Assembly: GCF_030697375.1 (NCBI RefSeq)
Contig: NZ_JAUYQD010000025.1
Coordinates: 1-64,000, forward strand
Reading direction: 5' to 3'
DNA length: 64,000 nucleotides
Origin: Rhodoferax sp.
GTDB taxonomy: Bacteria > Pseudomonadota > Gammaproteobacteria > Burkholderiales > Burkholderiaceae_C
Shown: piece by piece, positions 1-8,118 of the stretch
Layout: the number at the start of each line of letters is the position of its first letter
How positions within the stretch are numbered: the first letter of the stretch is position 1
Notes under the pieces: model-generated
Seen by the model: only the letters and a program-made list of their open reading frames with translations
What the model was told of the DNA's origin: nothing
Database searches by the model: none
Translations under genes and position numbers: made by a program

Positions 1-381
1 CTGATGCGCCGGGACGATTTGCCTTTGCTGTTTGCCTGCGTGGAGCACCAGGCCTGGGTCAAGGCCATCGAGAGCCACCTGCGGGGCGAGCGCGATACGC
101 CGCCCGAGCTGGACCCGGCGCAGTGCCATTTCGGCGGCTGGCTTGCCAAGAAAGGCATGGCCCTGCACGGCGCCCATGCGTCCTTTGCCATGGTTGACAC
201 CCTGCACCAACACATCCACACATTGGGCAGCGAACTGTGCTGTCTGCACGCCCAAGGCCAGGGTGCGCACGCACTGGAGCGCGTGGGGGAGCTCCAAGCG
301 CTAGTGCAGGCCTTGCTGGAGCAGCTCCAGCCCTGGACCCACCGGCAAAGGCCCAAGCAGCGCCGAAAAATCCCGGAGTAG
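1..381 (+). CDS. CZB (chemoreceptor zinc-binding) domain protein, possibly 5'-truncated
   Basis: The protein reads as a CZB domain, a four-helix zinc-binding module found at the end of chemoreceptors and diguanylate cyclases and also as stand-alone proteins. Candidate zinc ligands are visible counting from the first ATG at base 4: His15 in EHQAW, Cys41 in CHFGGW, and His68/His72 in LHQHIH. The reading frame is open up to the window edge, so it may be the C-terminal part of a larger sensor or a complete 125-residue protein. The last 40 residues are helical and the tail is basic. It converges with the multihaem cytochrome gene, 7 bp away. The domain call is firm; the completeness of the gene and the signal sensed (zinc or hypochlorous acid in studied CZB proteins) are unknown. 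Confidence 0.75.
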   Translation: MMRRDDLPLLFACVEHQAWVKAIESHLRGERDTPPELDPAQCHFGGWLAKKGMALHGAHASFAMVDTLHQHIHTLGSELCCLHAQGQGAHALERVGELQALVQALLEQLQPWTHRQRPKQRRKIPE

Positions 382-388
382 TGCCACC

Positions 389-2575
389 TCAGGGCGTGGC
401 CGCGCCCCGCGGGTGCGGGCGGGCGGCGGCCTCGCGGGCTTGTGCGTACACCGCGGCATACCGCGGGTTCTGCGGCTCCAGCCGCGCCGCCGTGTGCAAG
501 GCTTGCACGGCATCGGCACTGCGCTGCTGCCGGTACAAGGACAAGCCCAAGGCATAGAAGGCCAGTGCGTTTTTGGGCTCCCGCCGGATGACGCCACGCA
601 TGAGCGCCTGGGCCTGGTCCTCGCGGCCCATGGCCCGGTACACATCGGCCAGGTTGAGTGCGGGGAGCGCCAGCGTCGGGGCCATCGCGATGGCGGTTTG
701 GAGCGCGGCTTCGGCTTGGCTCCACTGGCCCTGGTCGGCATACATCAAACCTAAGTTGCTGTAGGACTCGGGCCGGTCGGCGTTGAACTGCTGGGCCGCG
801 ATGTATTCCCCCAAGGCGCGCTCAAAATCGGCGCGTTGCTGCACCGTCCAGGTCCCCTGCGGCGCACCGGCCAGCCACCGCGCGGCGGCCATGCGCACCG
901 CTTGCACCGGGTCGGCCAGCAAAGGCAGCAATAGGCGGGCACGTAGTTCCAGCGGCGTGGTGGCCAGCGCCTCTACCGCCGTGTGGCGCACCAGCGGGTC
1001 GGCATCGCTCAGCAGGCCGCCCAGGCGCTCCACCTCGGCACGGTCCCGGGGCGCGGGCAAACGGGCCAGCGCGCTGGCCCGCGCCATGCCACTTTGCAGC
1101 GGGTCGGCTACCACGCCCTGCAGCAGTTGCGGGGCCTCCAAGTGGCCCACCTCGCTGGCATGCAGGGCCTCGGCCAGCGGCGTGGGGCGCTCCTGCAGCC
1201 GGGGGTACCAGCGGCCGGCCCACTGCGCCGCCCACGCCACGGGTTGGTCGGCATGGCATTGGCTGCAAGCATTGGGCGTGCCCAGGCGCTGCGACAGGTC
1301 GGGCCGGGGCACCCGGATGCTGTGGTCGTGGCGCGGGTCCACCGTCATATAGGTGGTGGTGGGCATGTGGCAGGCGGCGCAACTGGCGCCCGCCGAGCCT
1401 TCTGTGTGGTGGTGGTGTGCCGGCGCCTCGTATTGCGCGGAGGCGTGGCACTGGAAGCAGGTGGCGTTGCCGGGGGCGCGCAGCTTCAGGCTGTGCGGGT
1501 TATGGCAGTCGCTGCAGCTCACGCCCTGCTGGTGCATCTTGCTTTGCAGGAAGGAGGCGTAGTTGTAGACCTCGGCGCGCATCTGGCCGTCGCGCCAGTG
1601 CAGGCCGGGCGCCAGCAGCGAGGGCACATGGGTGTCCAGCAGGGGTTTGCCGTGTGTGTAGTCATCGCTGAACTGGCTGCGGTGGGCGTGGCAGCGTCCA
1701 CACATCTCCACCTCCTGGCCGGGCAGGCGCGCGCTGCCGGGGCTGGCCTGCGGCGGGCTGCGCGTGGCATTGCCGGTTTGCGGGTGGATGCTCCAGGACA
1801 CGCCCTGGCGCTCATGGAGCGAGAGCGCCAGCCCCTTGCCGGGGTCGCTGGCGCGGGATGACAAGGAGTACGGACTCTTGGCAGAGTCCGCCCAGGCCAC
1901 ATGGCCGGAACCCGGCCCGTGGCAGGCTTCGCATGCCACGTTCATCTCCGACCAGGTGCTGGCAAAGGTGCGGGTTTGCGGGTTGAAGTTCTTCTTGAAC
2001 TGGGTCACATGGCACTCGGCGCACATGAAGTTGAAGTTTTGCTGGCGCCCGGTCCAGTGCAGCTCGTCCCCGGCCTTCACCCGTTCTGTGGCCTGGAGCT
2101 GGAACCAGCGCTGTCCGCCCTGGGCGCGGGGCCGTGCATCCCAGGCGATGCCCAGCGCCTGCATGCCCCCCTTGGCCACCGGAATCAGGTACTGCTGCAG
2201 CGGCGTCACGCCCAACGTGTGGGTGACCTCGAACTCGCGCAACTGGCCATCGTGGCCATCGGTGCGCACATAGAACTTGTTGGCGCGCTGGCTGAAGGTG
2301 GAGGTGACGCCGCCGTGGGTGAAGCGCTCCCCGCCAAAGGGCGCCAGTACCGCCGCGCGCGTGGCCTCCTGCATGGCCAGCGCATGGTGCGAGCCGCTCC
2401 AGTCCTGGGTCGGTGTGGCGTGGCACTGGGCGCAGGCGGCGCTGCCGACAAACTGCAGGGGCGCTACCGGGGCAAGGGATGGCACGGGAACCGCCCGCTG
2501 CAGCCACCACAGCGCAGCACCCAGCACGGCGAGCAGCACAACAACGCCCAGAGCCCGCCAGCGTTTGCTATGCAT
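389..2575 (-). CDS. Octahaem c-type cytochrome with C-terminal HEAT/TPR repeats
   Basis: A 728-residue exported or membrane-anchored cytochrome. Residues 7-27 form one hydrophobic segment (signal anchor). Eight CXXCH haem-attachment motifs are visible at about residues 48, 185, 215, 292, 354, 373, 399 and 437, many with extra nearby histidines that could be distal ligands. After about residue 470 the haem motifs stop. The chain becomes HEAT-like (about 480-570) and then TPR-like (about 600-715), suggesting a protein-docking tail. This matches the cytochrome c554/paired-CXXCH plus TPR families of proteobacteria, whose electron donors and acceptors are mostly unknown. The ATG lies at the end of a dispersed repeat, so codons 1-4 are partly repeat-derived. 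It stands alone behind the beta-oxidation cluster, with 50 bp between the genes. Confidence 0.9.
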   Translation of the reverse strand: MHSKRWRALGVVVLLAVLGAALWWLQRAVPVPSLAPVAPLQFVGSAACAQCHATPTQDWSGSHHALAMQEATRAAVLAPFGGERFTHGGVTSTFSQRANKFYVRTDGHDGQLREFEVTHTLGVTPLQQYLIPVAKGGMQALGIAWDARPRAQGGQRWFQLQATERVKAGDELHWTGRQQNFNFMCAECHVTQFKKNFNPQTRTFASTWSEMNVACEACHGPGSGHVAWADSAKSPYSLSSRASDPGKGLALSLHERQGVSWSIHPQTGNATRSPPQASPGSARLPGQEVEMCGRCHAHRSQFSDDYTHGKPLLDTHVPSLLAPGLHWRDGQMRAEVYNYASFLQSKMHQQGVSCSDCHNPHSLKLRAPGNATCFQCHASAQYEAPAHHHHTEGSAGASCAACHMPTTTYMTVDPRHDHSIRVPRPDLSQRLGTPNACSQCHADQPVAWAAQWAGRWYPRLQERPTPLAEALHASEVGHLEAPQLLQGVVADPLQSGMARASALARLPAPRDRAEVERLGGLLSDADPLVRHTAVEALATTPLELRARLLLPLLADPVQAVRMAAARWLAGAPQGTWTVQQRADFERALGEYIAAQQFNADRPESYSNLGLMYADQGQWSQAEAALQTAIAMAPTLALPALNLADVYRAMGREDQAQALMRGVIRREPKNALAFYALGLSLYRQQRSADAVQALHTAARLEPQNPRYAAVYAQAREAAARPHPRGAATP

Positions 2576-2617
2576 TCAGGAGCTGCTTGCGCAATGGATA
2601 CGGGGGCTAGAGGCCTA
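2567..2617 (-). repeat. Dispersed repeat family A, copy 1
   Basis: A roughly 50 bp element of the family with a GGCCTCTGGCCCCCGT end and a GCAGCTACTAAATCAATAGC end. This copy is in minus orientation and diverged in the second half (GCAGCTCCTGAATGCATAGC). It contains the start codon of the octahaem cytochrome, so the repeat supplies the 5' leader of that gene. Confidence 0.8.
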
Positions 2618-2625
2618 TTTCATCC

Positions 2626-3480
2626 TCAATCCACAAAGAAATCCGGCAGAAAGCGGGTATTGCCCGGCGTCACGGCGTAGCGGTCCAGGTCCGTCACCCC
2701 GTGGGCTGCCAGCACCGCGTCGTCGATGTAGAAGTTGCCGGTGTTGCTGTTGGCGCTGGTCAACACGCAGTAGGCGGCGTCGGCCATGATCTCGGGTTTG
2801 CGGCACAGCGCAATGTCCACACCCGGAATCATCTGCATGGCGGCGGTGGCGATGGCGGTGCGCGGCCACAGGCTGTTGACACCAATGCCGAACTTCTTGA
2901 ACTCGCCCGCATGGCCCAGGGTGCACATACTCATGCCGTATTTGGCCATGGTGTAGGCGGTGTGGGGTGCAAACCAGTGGGTCTGCATGGAGAGGGGCGG
3001 CGACATGGTCAGCACCTGCGGGTTGCGCCCGGCCTTGGCGGACTTTTTGAGCTCGGGCAGGCAGGCCAGGGTGCACAGGTAGGTGCCACGGGCGTTGACG
3101 CCGTTCATCAGGTCGAAGCGCTTCATGGGCGTGGCTTCGGTGTTGGTCAGGCTGATGGCGCTGGCGTTGTTCACCAGGATGTCGATGCCACCAAAGGTCT
3201 CCACCGCCTGGGCCACGGCGGCCAACACCGCGGCTTCGTCGCGGATGTCCACCGACAGCGCCAGGGCGCGGCCACCGGCGGCTTCCACCTCGGCGGCGGC
3301 GCTGTAGATGGTGCCGGGCAGCTTGGGGTTGGCCTCAGTGGTTTTGGCCACGATGACGATGTTGGCGCCATCCAGCGCCGCGCGCTTGGCAATGGCCAGG
3401 CCGATGCCGCGCGAGGCGCCGGTGATGAACAGGGTTTTGCCCTGGAGGCTGATCGGCTTGGCTGGACTTGAATCACTCAT
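2626..3480 (-). CDS. Short-chain dehydrogenase/reductase (HSDL2-like)
   Basis: A 284-residue SDR enzyme. It shows the nucleotide-binding TGASRGIG motif (residues 20-27), the NNAS motif near residue 105, Ser160, and the catalytic YTMAK (Tyr176, Lys180). The long segment between beta-2 and alpha-3 and the MSPPLSM active-site region resemble the HSDL2-type SDRs associated with lipid metabolism. It is the last gene of the beta-oxidation cluster, separated from the enoyl-CoA hydratase gene by 121 bp that include a dispersed repeat. It probably oxidises or reduces a hydroxyacyl or ketoacyl intermediate. The substrate and cofactor (NAD or NADP) cannot be decided from the sequence. Confidence 0.88.
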   Translation of the reverse strand: MSDSSPAKPISLQGKTLFITGASRGIGLAIAKRAALDGANIVIVAKTTEANPKLPGTIYSAAAEVEAAGGRALALSVDIRDEAAVLAAVAQAVETFGGIDILVNNASAISLTNTEATPMKRFDLMNGVNARGTYLCTLACLPELKKSAKAGRNPQVLTMSPPLSMQTHWFAPHTAYTMAKYGMSMCTLGHAGEFKKFGIGVNSLWPRTAIATAAMQMIPGVDIALCRKPEIMADAAYCVLTSANSNTGNFYIDDAVLAAHGVTDLDRYAVTPGNTRFLPDFFVD

Positions 3481-3503
3481 AACGTCTCCTTGGTGGTTGT
3501 TTT

Positions 3504-3555
3504 GCTATTGATTTAGTAGCTGCTTGCGCAATGTCTACGGGGGCCAGAGGCCAGT
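3504..3555 (-). repeat. Dispersed repeat family A, copy 2
   Basis: A near-consensus copy in minus orientation, between the SDR and enoyl-CoA hydratase genes. Both characteristic ends are intact (GCTATTGATTTAGTAGCTGC and CGGGGGCCAGAGGCCA as written on the plus strand). It lies inside a presumed operon, so it is transcribed as part of the polycistronic message. Confidence 0.9.
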
Positions 3556-3601
3556 TTTGCTTAAATTGTCAGGGCAACACCCGTCTTGGCCTTGACGAAA
3601 C

Positions 3602-4366
3602 TCAGGCTTTGCTGAAATCGGGTTTGCGCTTGTCCATGAAGGCCGTAAACGCTTCTTTGGCCGCCGGCTCTTGCAGCATGCGCCCGAAGCTCTCGCCCTC
3701 TTCGGCCATGGCGCTGAGCACCTGCGCCATCTGGCCTTTTTTCATCAGGCGTTTGGTCTCCACCAGCGCCGCCAGCGGTTTGGCCGCCAGCTTGCGCGCC
3801 TGGGCCTGGGCCACGGTATTGGCTTCGGTGGGCGGCACGATGCGGTTGACCAGACCCACTTCCAGTGCGGCTTCGGCCATGAAGGGTTCGCCCAGCAGCA
3901 GGGCTTCGGCGGCGCGGTGGTAACCCATCATCTGCGGCACCAGCAGGCTGGACGCCGCCTCGGGGCACAAGCCCAAGTTGACAAAGGGCATGGAAAACGC
4001 CGCGTTGTCGCCCGCGTACACCAGGTCGCAGTGGAACAGCAAGGTGGTGCCGATACCCACCGCCGGGCCGCAGACTGCCGCAATCAGGGGCTTGGGGAAC
4101 TGGGCAATGCCGCGCAGGAAGCGAAACACGGGTGAGTCCTGGGTGGACGGCGCCCGGGTGAGAAAGTCGCCAATGTCATTGCCCGCGCTGAACACCGTGA
4201 GGTGGCCTTGCAGGACCACGGTGCGGATGGCGGGGTCGCCAGCCGCCTGCGCCAGTGCGTCGGCGCAGGTGCCGTACATGGCCTGGGTGAATGAGTTTTT
4301 CTTGTCCACCCGGTTCAGGGTGAGCGTCATGACACCGTCGGCGGTGTCGATCAAGATATCGGACAT
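3602..4366 (-). CDS. Enoyl-CoA hydratase/isomerase family protein
   Basis: A 254-residue crotonase-fold enzyme. The oxyanion-hole segments SAGNDIGDF and GPAVGIG are present. The later active-site segment reads LGLCPEAASS, with a single obvious catalytic Glu. That pattern is closer to delta3,delta2-enoyl-CoA isomerases of the ECI2 type than to classical hydratases, which carry two Glu residues. It may therefore move double bonds during degradation of unsaturated fatty acids instead of, or in addition to, hydrating enoyl-CoA. It is downstream of the TesB-like thioesterase gene (34 bp gap), in the same direction, in the beta-oxidation cluster. Family assignment is sure; hydratase versus isomerase is open. 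Confidence 0.9.
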   Translation of the reverse strand: MSDILIDTADGVMTLTLNRVDKKNSFTQAMYGTCADALAQAAGDPAIRTVVLQGHLTVFSAGNDIGDFLTRAPSTQDSPVFRFLRGIAQFPKPLIAAVCGPAVGIGTTLLFHCDLVYAGDNAAFSMPFVNLGLCPEAASSLLVPQMMGYHRAAEALLLGEPFMAEAALEVGLVNRIVPPTEANTVAQAQARKLAAKPLAALVETKRLMKKGQMAQVLSAMAEEGESFGRMLQEPAAKEAFTAFMDKRKPDFSKA

Positions 4367-4400
4367 AGGTCTCCTGGCAAAAATGCGGGTTCAGAAATGC

Positions 4401-5207
4401 TTATTGTTTGTAATACACCAGCTGGTGGGTGGTCACCAGCAGGACACCGGCCTCGTTCCACAACTGGCCGGTATGGTCAAAGTAGCCGTTGCGAAAGGCC
4501 TGCGCCCGCGCTTGGCCCAGCAGGTAGCCGCTGCCGGTTTGCGCCACTTGCTCGGCATCGGCATGGAAATACACCGTCATGGACACCGTGCCCACCGGCA
4601 CCAGGGTGGAGCGGCGGATGAAGACGCGCGGGAAAAAGATGTCCGACAGGGCGCTGAGCGAGGCGAAGTCCAGGGGACGCGCCGGGTAGTCGCGCACCCA
4701 CAGCCGGGTCAGGCTGCTGTCGCCGCTGCCGTCCCACACCGTGGGCATGCCGCCGGTGATGGGGCGCTGCTCGTAGCGCTTGACAAACTCCATGGGCGCA
4801 CGCTCCGCAGGCGGCGCCACTGCGTGGGGCGGCGGGCAGGCGGGCATGGCCTCTTCGTCCAGACTCCAGGTTTCGCGGCGCACCGCGGTCACCGCCGTGG
4901 CGGTCAGCACCGCCTGGCCCTCCTGCTGCATTTCAATGACCCAGTGCTGGGTCGAGCGGTTGGTGCGCACCGGGCGCGCCAGCACCACAAAGGCCCCGTC
5001 GGCCACCGCCGCGCAAAAGTTGACGGTGAGCGCCACCGGGTCGCCCAGGCGCTCCGGGTGGCGCAGCACGGCGCACAGGGCCTGGGCTGCGGTGATGCCG
5101 CCAAACGGCCCCACCATGTTGGCGTAGGCCGGGCTGGTGTGGCCCAGCCAAGCGCCGTCGGCCTGGCGTTCCAGGGTGGTTGCCTGGTCAAAAAGATGTA
5201 GGGTCAT
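4401..5207 (-). CDS. TesB-like acyl-CoA thioesterase (double hotdog)
   Basis: A 268-residue protein with the layout of a double-hotdog acyl-CoA thioesterase: an N-terminal hotdog with HTSPAYANMVGPFGG and a C-terminal one with YPARPLDFASLSALSD and ending in a second beta-sheet set. It would release free fatty acid and CoA from acyl-CoA. The frame is open further upstream, but that extension is the antisense-like shadow of the preceding gene. The ATG at 5207 overlaps the stop of the alpha/beta hydrolase gene by 4 bp (ATGA), which strongly supports this start and indicates translational coupling. A thioesterase in a beta-oxidation operon probably relieves CoA sequestration or handles non-degradable acyl-CoAs; this is an inference. 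Confidence 0.87.
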   Translation of the reverse strand: MTLHLFDQATTLERQADGAWLGHTSPAYANMVGPFGGITAAQALCAVLRHPERLGDPVALTVNFCAAVADGAFVVLARPVRTNRSTQHWVIEMQQEGQAVLTATAVTAVRRETWSLDEEAMPACPPPHAVAPPAERAPMEFVKRYEQRPITGGMPTVWDGSGDSSLTRLWVRDYPARPLDFASLSALSDIFFPRVFIRRSTLVPVGTVSMTVYFHADAEQVAQTGSGYLLGQARAQAFRNGYFDHTGQLWNEAGVLLVTTHQLVYYKQ

Positions 5208-6133
5208 ACCTGTACCGCCTGGGGTAAGTTGCTCAAATACTGGTGGATACGGGGCCACAGCACCGCCTGATGCTCGTCGCGAAAAGCGCCAAAGTGGCCC
5301 AGACGCCGCACCGCCACGTCGGCCGGGGCCAGGCGCAGCACACGGCGCGGCGCATGGGTGTACAGCGCCATCAGGCTCTCCAGACCTTGGGCGGTCATCA
5401 TCTCGTCGTCGGTCATCGCCAGGGCCAGCACCGGAAACTGCACCCGTGCGTAGCTTTGGCGGGCACCCTCGCCCTCGGCACCCACGCTGTAGCGCGGGTT
5501 CAGGCACCAGCGGCGCCACTGGCGAATCACCCCGGTCGGCAGATCGCCCACGGCGCCCAGGCGTTTGCCGGGGAAGTAACCAAACAGCCGCGTGAATACG
5601 GGCACCAGAAAAAACCAGAGGAACAGCGCCGAGTGTTTGAGTTGCGGCGCATTTTCGCGCCAGTAGCCGCTGCCGGTGGCCACGCCGAGCAGGCCACTGA
5701 CCTTGTGCCCATTGCCCATCAGCCCCGGCAACTGCGCGCCCAGGCTGTGGCCCAGCAGGTGCACGGCCTGGCCGGCGTTGGCCTGGTGGGCATGGTCCAC
5801 CACGGCTTCGTAGTCGCGCGCCCAGTCCAGCAAGTCCGCCTTGAACCCCCGCAGCCCGCCATGGGCCGTGTCGGGACGCGAATCGCCCGAGCCCCGGTAG
5901 TCAAAGGTGTGCACGCGCCAGCCCTGCCGGGCCAACCATTGGGCCAGGGGTGCGTAATAGTTTTGCGGCACCCCCATGGCACCGGCCACCACCACCGCCC
6001 CCCGTGGCGCCACAGTGGGTGCGGCATAGTCCCGCACGGCGATGCGGGCGCCGCCCGTGCTGGCCAGGGTGTGGGTGTGCACGGTCACCGCCGCTGCCTC
6101 CGGGGTTTTCAACACAGAAGTTTCAGCTGTCAT
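5204..6133 (-). CDS. Alpha/beta hydrolase (COG4757-like)
   Basis: A 309-residue alpha/beta hydrolase. The nucleophile elbow is GHSLGA (Ser130), preceded by a FDYRGSGDSRP loop typical of this group. A late His in LGHFGAF (about residue 285) is the probable catalytic base. A hydrophobic patch around residues 165-190 (FLWFFLVPVF) may contact membranes or form a lid. I chose the ATG at 6133 because GGAG sits 5-8 bases upstream; a longer form starting at 6157 is possible but has no better signal. It overlaps the thioesterase start by 4 bp and follows the thiolase gene at 52 bp. It may cleave an ester or thioester that feeds beta-oxidation. The substrate is unknown. Confidence 0.85.
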   Translation of the reverse strand: MTAETSVLKTPEAAAVTVHTHTLASTGGARIAVRDYAAPTVAPRGAVVVAGAMGVPQNYYAPLAQWLARQGWRVHTFDYRGSGDSRPDTAHGGLRGFKADLLDWARDYEAVVDHAHQANAGQAVHLLGHSLGAQLPGLMGNGHKVSGLLGVATGSGYWRENAPQLKHSALFLWFFLVPVFTRLFGYFPGKRLGAVGDLPTGVIRQWRRWCLNPRYSVGAEGEGARQSYARVQFPVLALAMTDDEMMTAQGLESLMALYTHAPRRVLRLAPADVAVRRLGHFGAFRDEHQAVLWPRIHQYLSNLPQAVQV

Positions 6134-6185
6134 ACACCACTCCATGTAAAAAGCCACCCGCAGGTGGCTTGGAAATCCCTGCGGA

Positions 6186-7382
6186 TCAGACGCGCTCGAA
6201 GATGCCTGCAGCCCCCTGCCCCATGCCGACGCACATGGAGACCATGCTGTATTTCAGATTGTTGCGGTGCAAGGCGTGGATGGCGGTCGCCGAGCGGATA
6301 GCGCCGGTGGCGCCCAGGGGGTGACCCAAGGCAATGGCGCCGCCCATGGGGTTGACCTTGGCGGGGTCCAGACCCAGGGTGTTGATGACCGCCAGCGACT
6401 GTGCAGCAAAGGCTTCGTTCAATTCAAACCAGTCGATGGCATCTTGCTTGAGCCCCGCGTAACGCAGGGCCGCAGGAATCGCCTCAATCGGGCCAATGCC
6501 CATGATGTGGGGGGGCACGCCTTTGGACGCAAACGATACAAAACGCGCCAGGGGTTTCAGGCCGTACTGGTGGACCGCTTTCTCGCTGGCCAAAATCAGT
6601 GCGCCCGCACCATCAGAGGTTTGTGAGCTGTTGCCCGCCGTGACCGAACCCCGCGCAGCGAACACCGCGCGCAGCTTGCCCAGACCTTCCACGGTGGTGT
6701 CCAGACGGGCCCCTTCGTCCAGGCTGACCATGCGGCGTTTTTCGATGACTTCCCCGGTGGCCAGGTCGGGGCTGCGGTCCACCACTTCCACGGGGGTGAT
6801 TTCGTCCGCAAAGTGGCCGGCTTCCATGGCGGCCAGGGCGCGGCGGTGCGACTCCACCGCAAATTCGTCTTGCGCCTGGCGGCTGACCTTCCACTGGTTG
6901 GCCACTTTTTCAGCGGTCAATCCCATGCCGTAAGCGATGCCGATGTTTTCGTCACGCTCAAACATGGTGGGCGAGAGCGAGGGTGAATTGCCCATCATGG
7001 GCACCATGCTCATGCTCTCCACGCCAGCGGCGATCATCACATCGGCCTCGCCGACGCGGATGCGGTCGGCCGCCATTTGCACCGCCGACAGGCCGGAGGC
7101 GCAAAAACGGTTGACGGTGATGCCGCCCACGCTGGTGGGCAAACCGGCCAGCACCGCGCCGATGCGGGCGATGTTCAGGCCCTGCTGGCCTTCGGGGATG
7201 GCGCAGCCGCAGATCAGGTCTTCAATCGATTGGGGGTCCAGGCTGGGCACCTGCGCCAGGGCCGCGTGCAGCGCCTTGACCAGCAGGTCGTCGGGCCGGG
7301 TGTTGCGGAAAAAGCCCCGGTGCGAACGCCCGATGGGGGTGCGCGTGGCGGCAACGATGTAGGCGTCTTGAACTTGTTTCAT
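6186..7382 (-). CDS. fadA: Acetyl-CoA C-acyltransferase (thiolase)
   Basis: A 398-residue type-I thiolase. Active-site residues are all present: Cys94 in NRFCASGL, NEAFA, His354 in GGAIALGHPLG, and Cys384 in CVGMGQG. It cleaves 3-ketoacyl-CoA to acetyl-CoA and a shortened acyl-CoA, the last step of each beta-oxidation cycle. Its position between the DUF4442 gene (12 bp) and the alpha/beta hydrolase, and in one direction with a FadN-type bifunctional enzyme and an acyl-CoA dehydrogenase, supports a degradative (FadA/FadI) role rather than biosynthetic PhaA or AtoB. The symbol is assigned by role, not by orthology testing. Confidence 0.93.
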   Translation of the reverse strand: MKQVQDAYIVAATRTPIGRSHRGFFRNTRPDDLLVKALHAALAQVPSLDPQSIEDLICGCAIPEGQQGLNIARIGAVLAGLPTSVGGITVNRFCASGLSAVQMAADRIRVGEADVMIAAGVESMSMVPMMGNSPSLSPTMFERDENIGIAYGMGLTAEKVANQWKVSRQAQDEFAVESHRRALAAMEAGHFADEITPVEVVDRSPDLATGEVIEKRRMVSLDEGARLDTTVEGLGKLRAVFAARGSVTAGNSSQTSDGAGALILASEKAVHQYGLKPLARFVSFASKGVPPHIMGIGPIEAIPAALRYAGLKQDAIDWFELNEAFAAQSLAVINTLGLDPAKVNPMGGAIALGHPLGATGAIRSATAIHALHRNNLKYSMVSMCVGMGQGAAGIFERV

Positions 7383-7394
7383 GTTGGCTCCTTG

Positions 7395-7967
7395 TCAGTT
7401 AAGGGCAGCGCGGACCTGCTTCGCAGCCCGCGGTTTGGCACCCGATGGTTCACTGGTCTTGCGTGGGCCCGACGGTATCCAGGCCCAGATAAATACACAC
7501 TCAATCGGCTGTGCGCCGGATTCGTCACTCACCTGCACGGCCACCGTCACTTCGCCTTTGTCGCTCTCTTGCATCAAGGCGCGCTGCGCGTCGGTCAAGG
7601 TCGCCACCGCGCGCAGTGCCCCCTGTGTGCGCTTCTTGAAGGCCACCTTGAGCTCCTTGGCCAGCGGCAGGCAATCGTCGCGCACATTCATGCCCACCAC
7701 CATGCCGGTGGCGGTTTCGGCCAGCAGCGTCATGGCCGCCGCGTGCACACCCTTGATGTGGTTTTGCACCCGACGATCATTGGCAATGGCAACCTCCACG
7801 CGCTCGGGCGTCATCACGGCAAAGTCCAGGCCCGCCGTGCCGGTAAACGGCACCGCCCGGCGCAACACCAGGTTGCGCGCCCAGCCCCGTGCAAACGCAG
7901 GCACAACTTCGAGTTGCTTGAGCGAACGCACCAAGCGGTTTGGTTTCAAAACGGCAGCATGAGTCAT
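7395..7967 (-). CDS. DUF4442 hotdog-fold protein (PaaI/YiiD-like thioesterase)
   Basis: A 190-residue protein of the DUF4442 hotdog family. The core HIKGVHAAAMTLLAETATG resembles the helix of PaaI/YiiD-type thioesterases, followed by beta strands. An acyl-CoA thioesterase activity is plausible but not shown. The frame extends upstream to 8027, but those 20 codons lie in a dispersed repeat element, so I take the ATG at 7967. No strong ribosome-binding site is visible. It lies 12 bp before the thiolase gene and is clearly in its transcription unit. The C-terminal 30 residues are basic and low in complexity (Lys/Arg/Ala rich). Confidence 0.82.
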   Translation of the reverse strand: MTHAAVLKPNRLVRSLKQLEVVPAFARGWARNLVLRRAVPFTGTAGLDFAVMTPERVEVAIANDRRVQNHIKGVHAAAMTLLAETATGMVVGMNVRDDCLPLAKELKVAFKKRTQGALRAVATLTDAQRALMQESDKGEVTVAVQVSDESGAQPIECVFIWAWIPSGPRKTSEPSGAKPRAAKQVRAALN

Positions 7968-7984
7968 ATGTGGGTACTCGAAAT

Positions 7985-8113
7985 GGGGTTCGTATTTGAG
8001 GAAGCGTAGCGAGCGGCTCTCAGGCAAGGCGGACGGAGCGCAGCAACCGGAACGTACTTCGGTACGTGAGGATTGCGAGCACCGCCCAACGCCGCATGGG
8101 AGCCGCGCAGTAG
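7985..8113 (-). repeat. Dispersed repeat family B, copy 1
   Basis: About 125 bp that matches, in inverse orientation, the spacer at 32939-33064. Shared blocks include GCTACTGCGC, CGGTGCTC, ATCCTCACGTACC, GTACGTTCCGGT, GCGCTCCGT and GCTCGCTACGC. The centre is a palindrome, ACGTACttcGGTACGT in plus-strand reading. It sits between the fadN-like gene and the DUF4442 gene, inside the operon. Confidence 0.85.
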
Positions 8114-8118
8114 CTTCA

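Noticed and set aside
5208..5519. An N-terminal extension of the TesB-like thioesterase
   Set aside because: The added 104 residues overlap the alpha/beta hydrolase gene and are low-complexity. The ATGA overlap gives a natural start at 5207.
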